Positions 54,053 through 59,738 of a stretch of DNA of 64,000 nt are shown piece after piece. The position numbers and the translations under genes were made by a program. Origin of the DNA: an uncultured Oligoflexales bacterium (GTDB lineage: Bacteria > Bdellovibrionota_B > Oligoflexia > Oligoflexales > JAPPIL01). Location of the stretch: the NCBI GenBank assembly GCA_958296095.1, contig OY282434.1, positions 1,704,001-1,768,000 of the forward strand. The letters run 5' to 3'. The notes beneath the pieces were generated by a model, which did not search any database, was not told where the DNA came from, and saw nothing but the letters and a program-made list of their open reading frames with translations. Every line of letters begins with the position of its first letter. The first letter of the stretch is position 1.

Positions 54053-54601
54053 TCACGGTGTTGGTGACCGACACTCTGAGGGCGACTGAGGCCAACATTG
54101 GTTTTGGATGTCACCGGGGTGGACATCTTTTTTTGTTTGAAAAATTTTTACACCAATTTCTTCAAATGTTTCGATCATTGTTATGCCCTTAAGTTCAAGG
54201 TGCTCACAGAAAAAATTATAGATCCTGTTATCTTTCTTACTTACATAGGGGAAAGAATGTGTCCAGCTATCGTGTCTATTTGGAAGAGTTCCAAAATCGT
54301 CAGAAGCCATAAGCACCTCCATGTCCTTTTTCCCACCGTTCTCCGGACACATCTGAACAGCCATGCCTGTTCGACGCTGACAAATTGTCGCCGGTATCCG
54401 GAAGTTGACCGGAACTCTATAGCTTTGACCGTCCTTATTCATGGTAAATACATACCGCTGGAAATCATAGTCTACACAATCTTCATAGGGTACTGCGTTC
54501 TTCTCAGGGTCTATTTTAACTTCCGCTGCTTCTTCACCTTCCTCAACCTGACAGCCGCTCAGTGCTACGATTGCCAAAGCGGTAACCGCCACAATTCTCA
54601 T
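54053..54601 (-). CDS. Lipoprotein of unknown function (182 aa)
   Basis: The N-terminus MRIVAVTALAIVALSGC is a textbook lipoprotein signal (lipobox LSGC). An acidic linker (EEGEEAAEV) and a small domain with six or so cysteines follow (YEDCVDYDFQRYVF, ATICQRRTGMAVQMCPENGG, FFCEHLEL, NQCWPQSPSEC); disulfides are likely. ATG 54601 is preferred over the adjacent GTG because GGAGG lies six bases before it. No family is recognised. It shares an upstream block with the lipoprotein gene at 49983. Confidence 0.75.
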   Translation of the reverse strand: MRIVAVTALAIVALSGCQVEEGEEAAEVKIDPEKNAVPYEDCVDYDFQRYVFTMNKDGQSYRVPVNFRIPATICQRRTGMAVQMCPENGGKKDMEVLMASDDFGTLPNRHDSWTHSFPYVSKKDNRIYNFFCEHLELKGITMIETFEEIGVKIFQTKKDVHPGDIQNQCWPQSPSECRSPTP

Positions 54602-54658
54602 CACTCACCTCCAAAGAATACTTCCAGCACCCAGTGCTTAGACCACGCAACGTATCGA

Positions 54659-54743
54659 CCGTTTTTTTTTTGCTTTAGCTTTGCTTGTGATTTTGTCCGC
54701 ATTTTTTTGTAACTTGCCAATATCTTGGCTGAATTTTTTGGCC
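54659..54743 (-). repeat. 85-bp block shared by two lipoprotein loci, copy 2
   Basis: This copy lies 58 bases upstream of the lipoprotein start and matches 50971-51055 over its whole length with about nine differences. Its frame reads AKKFSQDIGKLQKNADKI and ends AKAKKKR. Confidence 0.65.
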
Positions 54744-54784
54744 GCGTCAGGGGCACAACATCGTCATCGGAGCAGAAAAGCAGA

Positions 54785-55435
54785 CCTACGCGCTACGCTG
54801 CTCTTTGTAACGCTCGCTTTCTAGCTCGCTGCTTGTCATCAGACCTCCCTGTATTGCATTCAAGCTTGCGCTCAGACCTCTCGGCGATTGCATTCAGGCT
54901 TGCCCCCAAGCCCCTTTGCTTGTCCCCAAGTCTCTCGGCTGTTGCGTTCAGGCTTGCCTACCGAGGGCTTTATGAACGGCAGAGCGAGACCGTGCGAAAA
55001 CTCGACCACAAATACTGCCATATTGCCGTTAGATTATGCTTCCAGACAAGAGTATGTGCTTGCACCTATCTCAGGGGAGAGTTTCTCGGCAGGTCTGCGC
55101 TCTGCCAAGATAACGGAGACTTGTGCTAAGTAGGGCCTGTTCTCCGCTAGCTATTTGCCCCCCAGCCTCTCTGCCCACCGAGAGCTCCATGAATGGCGGG
55201 GCGAGATCGTGCGAAAACGACCGCAGATATTGCCAATACTGCAACCAGGTTATTTTTTTGCACAAGGCATGTGCTTATACATATTCGTGGGGAGTTTCTC
55301 GCTACGCGGCTTTTTGCCGCTTCCTAGCTCCGCTCGCTCTTTATCATCAGACCTCTTGCTATTGCGTTCGGTTTGTTCTCAAGTCCATCTCTGCTTGCCC
55401 TCATGCCCCCCTGCCTGCCCCCACCTCTCACCACG
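54785..55435 (+). repeat. Mosaic repeat array 11 (plus orientation)
   Basis: The array begins GCTACGCTGCTCTTTGTAAC and contains the usual modules: ATTGCATTCAAGCTTGC words, ACTCGACCACAAATACTGCC, GAGTTTCTCGGCAGG and CACCGAGAGCTCCATGAA. It is followed by about 165 bases of unrecognised sequence with a run of about 17 Ts near 55535-55552, then the next gene's ribosome binding site. Confidence 0.85.
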
Positions 55436-55601
55436 GACTAGCTCGCCTAGGAGCTGTGCGTACTGCACGAGGCCACCATCCTTGACACGGTCACTCGCAT
55501 TGACAAGAAATTAAAATTATTTTGGTTACTTCTGTTTTTTTTTTTTTTTTTGCTAGTAATGCAGGCTGTTGTTGGCTAATTTTATTTTTAGGAGAAGTGT
55601 T

Positions 55602-56519
55602 ATGTTGAAACGACAGCGTTTGATGGGACTGATGGTGGCAGCACTATGCTTGCAGGCGGGGGCGCTCTTAGCTAGCGAGGACACTGCTGTCTGCCGTAGC
55701 GATGTGGCCAGGGAGCGTGCTGCGGTGCGGGATTACTTGCTGGCACGCGGTGTGCGTCCTGGTGGATTGATGGTTACAGGTGGCATCAAGGTTCGTCTAA
55801 ACTACGGCGATGCTGAGACACAGGTGGGCAGTTTCTTCAATGCCTATCCGCAGATCGTGGATGACATCGGTAAGCTTTTGCAGGGAAATGAAGTTGAGAT
55901 GTTGATTTTGTCTGGGGGGGATAGGGTTGTGCCTTTTACCCTGATGCGCTGGAATGACAATAGCCCAGATGCAGGCAGCGTTGTAGGCGACTGGTGGACA
56001 GACGATAATTGGAGTCAGGGCTGGAAGCTTGTATTTGCAAATCTTTTTCTGACCCGTGACCTGCCACAGTGTTCACGACTGGCAGTGCTGGTGCACGACA
56101 ACGAGGAGTTTTTTGATGGTAACATGTTCCGTCTACAAACCTTCCCCTTTGCTAGCCGTACCGCAGAAACATGGCTGACTGAGCCTGTCATTTACAGAGT
56201 GCTCTCAACACACCCACCGACTCCCGAGTGGACACTTAAATTTAATCGCAACATCGCGTCATCCTCTTTCATCTCTTGGTATGTCGCGGCCGAAAATGGC
56301 TCGGTAGGTTCTGTGACAAGCTTCGCCACCGAGAAGGAGACGGCGCGGCTCACGCTCACGACCACCCCCTACAGCGCGTGGGGAGGCGATAGTTGCATGA
56401 CGCTTGTAGTAGAAATTACCAGTCCTACTGTTCCAGGCTGCCGTGAGCGTGATAGTGCCATAGGCTGCCTGTATAAGTCCCCTGAAATCATCGCCACACC
56501 GTTTGGCAACTGCGACTGA
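55602..56519 (+). CDS. Exported protein of unknown function (305 aa)
   Basis: The signal peptide (KRQRLMGLMVAALCLQAGA, cleaved near LLA/SED) is followed by a soluble domain with about eight cysteines in the mature part (TAVCRSDVAR, LPQCSRLAVLV, DSCMTLVVE, PGCRERDSAIGCLY, FGNCD), so it is probably disulfide-bonded in the periplasm or outside. ATG 55602 follows AGGAGA; an in-frame codon at 55569 lacks a site. I recognise no family. Repeat sequence follows the stop within a few bases. Confidence 0.75.
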   Translation: MLKRQRLMGLMVAALCLQAGALLASEDTAVCRSDVARERAAVRDYLLARGVRPGGLMVTGGIKVRLNYGDAETQVGSFFNAYPQIVDDIGKLLQGNEVEMLILSGGDRVVPFTLMRWNDNSPDAGSVVGDWWTDDNWSQGWKLVFANLFLTRDLPQCSRLAVLVHDNEEFFDGNMFRLQTFPFASRTAETWLTEPVIYRVLSTHPPTPEWTLKFNRNIASSSFISWYVAAENGSVGSVTSFATEKETARLTLTTTPYSAWGGDSCMTLVVEITSPTVPGCRERDSAIGCLYKSPEIIATPFGNCD

Positions 56520-56524
56520 ACGCA

Positions 56525-56985
56525 CCGCGCTGCGCTGCGCCGTGGCGCGCGGCTTTTTGTATCGCTCGCTTTCTAGCTCGCTGCTTGCACTCTGATCTCT
56601 CTGTATTGCGTTCAAGCTTGCGCTCAGACCTCCCTGTATTGCGTTCAGGCTTGCGCTCAGACCTCCTGCCATTGCGTTCAAGCTTGCCTCCAAGCCTCCC
56701 TGCTTGTTCTCAAGTCTCTCGGCAGTTGCCCCCACCTCTTGCTCACAGAGAGCTCCATGAACGGCACGGCAAGACCGTGCGAAAACTCGACCACAAATAC
56801 TGCCAATACTGCAACCGAGTTTATTTTTTAGATAAAAGCATGTGCCATACCCACTCAGGGAGAGTTTCTCGGTAGGGCTGCGCCTCGCCAAGACAACGGA
56901 GATTTGTGCTAAGGGACTAGCTCTGCTTGGGTTTGCATCAGAACCCCTTGCTTGCCCTCGCTGCTTGCTATCAGGCTTCCCAAGT
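56525..56985 (+). repeat. Mosaic repeat array 12 (plus orientation)
   Basis: The array opens with GCGCCGTGGCGCGCGGC and CTTTTTG right after a stop codon, then runs through four ATTGCGTTCAGGCTTGC-type units about 33 bp apart, a CTCACAGAGAGCTCCATGAA unit, the ACTCGACCACAAATACTGCC unit and CAAGACAACGGAG. About 80 AT-rich bases separate it from the boundary motif. Confidence 0.85.
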
Positions 56986-57069
56986 AATATCTGTGATTTT
57001 TCAATGTATATTTTGTCAAAATAGTATTTTACGGCTAAAATTCTTGTCTGGTTAGGTAGATATGCGAAA

Positions 57070-57082
57070 CCCGATATTCGCG
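57070..57082 (+). other. Array-boundary motif, right-hand side of array 12
   Basis: CCCGATATTCGCG within GCGAAACCCGATATTCGCG. The copy at the end of array 3 reads GCGAAACCTGATATTCGCC, so the similarity covers about 19 bases. It lies 85 bases beyond the array. Confidence 0.5.
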
Positions 57083-57559
57083 TTTGAGAGGCTCTAAAAA
57101 GATAGCAGTATCAAACATCAGTTGCTATTCCGTGGCAACTAGCTTAGCTTCGATGCCAAGCTCACTGTGTGATAACGATCCAAATACAACCACAGAAGGC
57201 ACATCATGTCAAAACGCGCTCTACACAATGCCCTGTTCATGGCGGCATTTACCCGCAACGTAAAATTAGCCACAGAACTGCTCAAGTTCTTGCTCGGTAA
57301 GGCAAGAGCTGCACAGTTCGACTTCCGCACACTTAAATTCGAGACGACGGTGTTCACCGATGACGAGGGCAACGAACGCCGTGCAGATGCCATCTGCTCC
57401 GTCATGACTAAAGAAGGGAAGCGAGTGCTGTTCTTGATCGAGCACAAAAGCACGAAGAGCAAGCATATCTTCCAGCAACTGCTTTCCTACCAAACCGTTC
57501 TTTACGCAGAGGCTGCCGACGAGGTTGTGCCGATCGTTGTTTCCACGGCGAAGAGCAAG

Positions 57560-57645
57560 CTTGAGAGGGCAAGAAGAGTGGTCTGAGGACAAGCAGCGAG
57601 CTAGAAAGCGAGCGTTACTAAAGAGCCGCGTAGCGTAGCGAGGTC
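57560..57645 (-). repeat. Mosaic repeat block 13, inserted in an Rpn gene
   Basis: The block reads through AGAGTGGTCTGAGGACAAGC, CAGCGAGCTAGAAAGCGAGC and CGCGTAGCGTAGCGAGG, all standard family words. It sits inside the Rpn coding sequence, so at least this copy arrived after the gene did. I saw no obvious target-site duplication, though the exact edges are uncertain by about ten bases. Confidence 0.75.
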
Positions 57646-57936
57646 AGCCTCAATTTTGGCTACTTGCTATTCGATTTTGCTGAGCAAACTGCCGAGACAC
57701 TACAGACTGTGTTTCCCAGCTCACATCCCTATCTCCTCGGCATGCGTAGCCTGCAACAGTTGAATAGAGAGGCGATCGGGGAATTTATCGTCGGCAGTCT
57801 TGCTCTGCCTGCGGAAGAGAGGATAAGATTGACGGGGCAGGTGACCAACTGTCTTGTCGAATCCGATGGCGGTTTCGACATGGGTCTGCTAGAGGAAATC
57901 GAGGCTGGTTGTATCAACAAAGTGGAGGATAGACTG

Positions 57937-58227
57937 ATGCGCACCATCAAAATTGGTCAAGAGGGCTGGCTTGAGCAGGGCTTTAAGAAGGGACTAGCCG
58001 AAGGCGAAGCCAAGGGCAAGGCCGAGGGCGAGGCCAAGGGGCTGGCCAAAGGCAAGGCCGAGGGCGAGGCCAAGGGGCTGGCCAAAGGCAAGGCCGAGGG
58101 CAAAGCCGAGGGGCTGGCCAAGGTAGCATTGCGCATGCTTGAGGAGGGCATGGATATTGAGGTCGTTTGCCGCACAACAGGCCTCAAGCGCGGTGACCTG
58201 ACCAAGCTCAAACGCAAACGTGCCTAG
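57937..58227 (+). CDS. Candidate RpnS-like C-terminal protein (96 aa)
   Basis: ATG 57937 lies eight bases after GGAGG, in frame with the 3' part of the interrupted Rpn gene. The product starts MRTIKIGQEGWLEQGFKKGL and holds the tandem GEAKGKAEGEAKG repeat and the LTKLKRKRA tail. As at 46053, this fits the known intragenic antitoxins of Rpn toxins, and it could outlive its broken toxin gene. Confidence 0.4.
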   Translation: MRTIKIGQEGWLEQGFKKGLAEGEAKGKAEGEAKGLAKGKAEGEAKGLAKGKAEGKAEGLAKVALRMLEEGMDIEVVCRTTGLKRGDLTKLKRKRA

Positions 58228-58385
58228 CGCCGTGGCGTGCGCCGTGGCGCGCTGCTTTTTGTATCGCTCGCTTCCTAGCTCGCTGCTTGCGCTCTGATCT
58301 CCCTGTGTTGCATTCAGGCTTGCCCACAAACCTCTCGCGATTGCATTCAGGCTTGCTCCCCAGCCGCCCTGCCTGTGCTTACACT
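58228..58385 (+). repeat. Mosaic repeat block 14 (plus orientation)
   Basis: The block begins at the Rpn stop with two GCGCCGTGGCG-type words and CTTTTTGTATCGC, continues with CTTCCTAGCTCGCTGCTTGC and two ATTGCATTCAGGCTTGC units, and ends just before the stop of the convergent acyl-CoA dehydrogenase. Confidence 0.8.
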
Positions 58386-58388
58386 CAT

Positions 58389-59540
58389 TCAGGGCGAACT
58401 AGACAGCTGCTTGAAGATAGTGCTCAGTTGCATATTGGATGTGCCTTCGTAGAGCTTGCCGATTTTGGCATCGCGGTAGAATTTTTCGGCGGGAAAGTCC
58501 TTGATAAAGCCATAACCACCGTAAATCTCCAGTGCCTGTGATGCAACCTTCTCCGCTACCTGCGAACTGAAATACTTAGCCATCGCCGCCTCCTTGGCAA
58601 ACGGCAAGCCGTGCCCCTTCAGGCGCGCCGTGTTATAGACGAGCAGGCGTGTTGCCTCAATATCGGTAGCCAACTCTGCCAGTTTGAATTGCACCGCCTG
58701 GAAGCTGTTGAGCGTCTGCCCAAACTGACTGCGCGCCGCGGCGTAAGCCATCGCTCCTTGCCACGCTCCCTGCGCCAAGCCTAGCATCTGTGCGGCAATG
58801 CCGATACGCCCCTCGTTGAGGGTCTCAATGGCAATCTTGTAGCCCTTGCCAACCTCGCCGATGACGTTGCGGCTAGGCACTCTAACATTGTCAAAAATTA
58901 CCTCGCAGGTCGAAGAGGCACGAATGCCGAGTTTGGTTTCTTTTTTGCCTAATGTAAGCCCTGCCGTGCCCTTCTCGACGACGAAAGCGGTAATGCCACG
59001 ATAGCCGCGGCTTAAATCGATGTTGGCAAAGACGATGAAGAGCGAAGCCTCACCTGCGTTGGTAATGAAAGCCTTCTTGCCGTTGAGAATATAATCGCTG
59101 CCCTCAGCTTCTGCCTTGCACTGCAAAGCAAAGGCATCCGAGCCTGAAGCAGGTTCGGTCAGGCAATAGCAGCCAATGGCTTCCGTGGCGAGACGAGGAT
59201 AGAAGCTCTGCTGCTGTTCGGGCGTGCCCCAGCGGTGAAAGACGTTGTTGACCAGCGTGTTCTGCACATCAACGATTACCCCTGCGGCTGCGTCAGTGCG
59301 TGACAAGGTCTCAATCGCCAGCAAAGCCATGAAGAAAGTGCCACCTGCACCGCCAAACTGCGTCGGTATCTCAATCCCCATCAAACCCAGTTCAAAAAAA
59401 CTACGCAGCAACTCGGTGCGGAATTCTTCTCGTTCGTCCATCTCAGCGACGGCGGGAGCGAGACGCTGTTGGGCTAGCTTCTCAACCTCCTGTGCGAACA
59501 AGCGCTCATCATCAGACAGCAGCGTCAACGGCTCTGGCAT
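58389..59540 (-). CDS. Acyl-CoA dehydrogenase, short/branched-chain type
   Basis: The 383 residues show the family motifs CYCLTEPASGSDAFAL, ILNGKKAFITNAG, ARSQFGQTLNSFQAVQFKLA and the C-terminal KLYEGTSNMQLSTI with the catalytic Glu in YEG. It differs clearly from the copy at 28448, so the two probably serve different acyl chain types. ATG 59540 follows GAGGAG; the frame runs on to 59582 without a site. It stands alone, divergent from the metalloprotease gene. Confidence 0.93.
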   Translation of the reverse strand: MPEPLTLLSDDERLFAQEVEKLAQQRLAPAVAEMDEREEFRTELLRSFFELGLMGIEIPTQFGGAGGTFFMALLAIETLSRTDAAAGVIVDVQNTLVNNVFHRWGTPEQQQSFYPRLATEAIGCYCLTEPASGSDAFALQCKAEAEGSDYILNGKKAFITNAGEASLFIVFANIDLSRGYRGITAFVVEKGTAGLTLGKKETKLGIRASSTCEVIFDNVRVPSRNVIGEVGKGYKIAIETLNEGRIGIAAQMLGLAQGAWQGAMAYAAARSQFGQTLNSFQAVQFKLAELATDIEATRLLVYNTARLKGHGLPFAKEAAMAKYFSSQVAEKVASQALEIYGGYGFIKDFPAEKFYRDAKIGKLYEGTSNMQLSTIFKQLSSSP

Positions 59541-59738
59541 GCCACTTCTCCTCAACGATAGAATGGCGGCATTGTAGCACATTACGCCAGACAGCGACAG
59601 ACATTTTGATCGTTAGCTTTTAAGGCGCGGCAAGCAAAAACTGCTCAGCTACACCGCGGGCCTCAACATCGCCACCGCACGACTGTTACGATCTGAAGAT
59701 TGTTTACAGCAAGTGCTAGATTGTGCTAGCGTGACCCG

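Larger units (their letters stand above)
57206..58227 (+). pseudogene. Rpn-family nuclease gene interrupted by a repeat insertion
   Basis: The 5' part (57206 to about 57560) encodes the PD-(D/E)XK half: Asp61 in RRADAICSV, Glu79-x-Lys81 in LIEHKST, Gln96 in LLSYQTV. The 3' part (from about 57646, another frame) continues with the helical region (FDFAEQTAETLQTVFPSSHP) and the Rpn tail with about ten G-x-A-E/K-G repeats. Between them lie about 86 bp of mosaic repeat, which end the first frame early at 57586. AGAAGG precedes the ATG at 57206. The full-length nuclease can no longer be made, but the 3' part may still be translated. Confidence 0.78.

Noticed and set aside
54098..54712. 204-residue plus-strand frame opposite the lipoprotein gene
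   Set aside because: The minus-strand gene has a textbook lipobox and GGAGG before its start; the plus frame is a shadow with an unconvincing composition.
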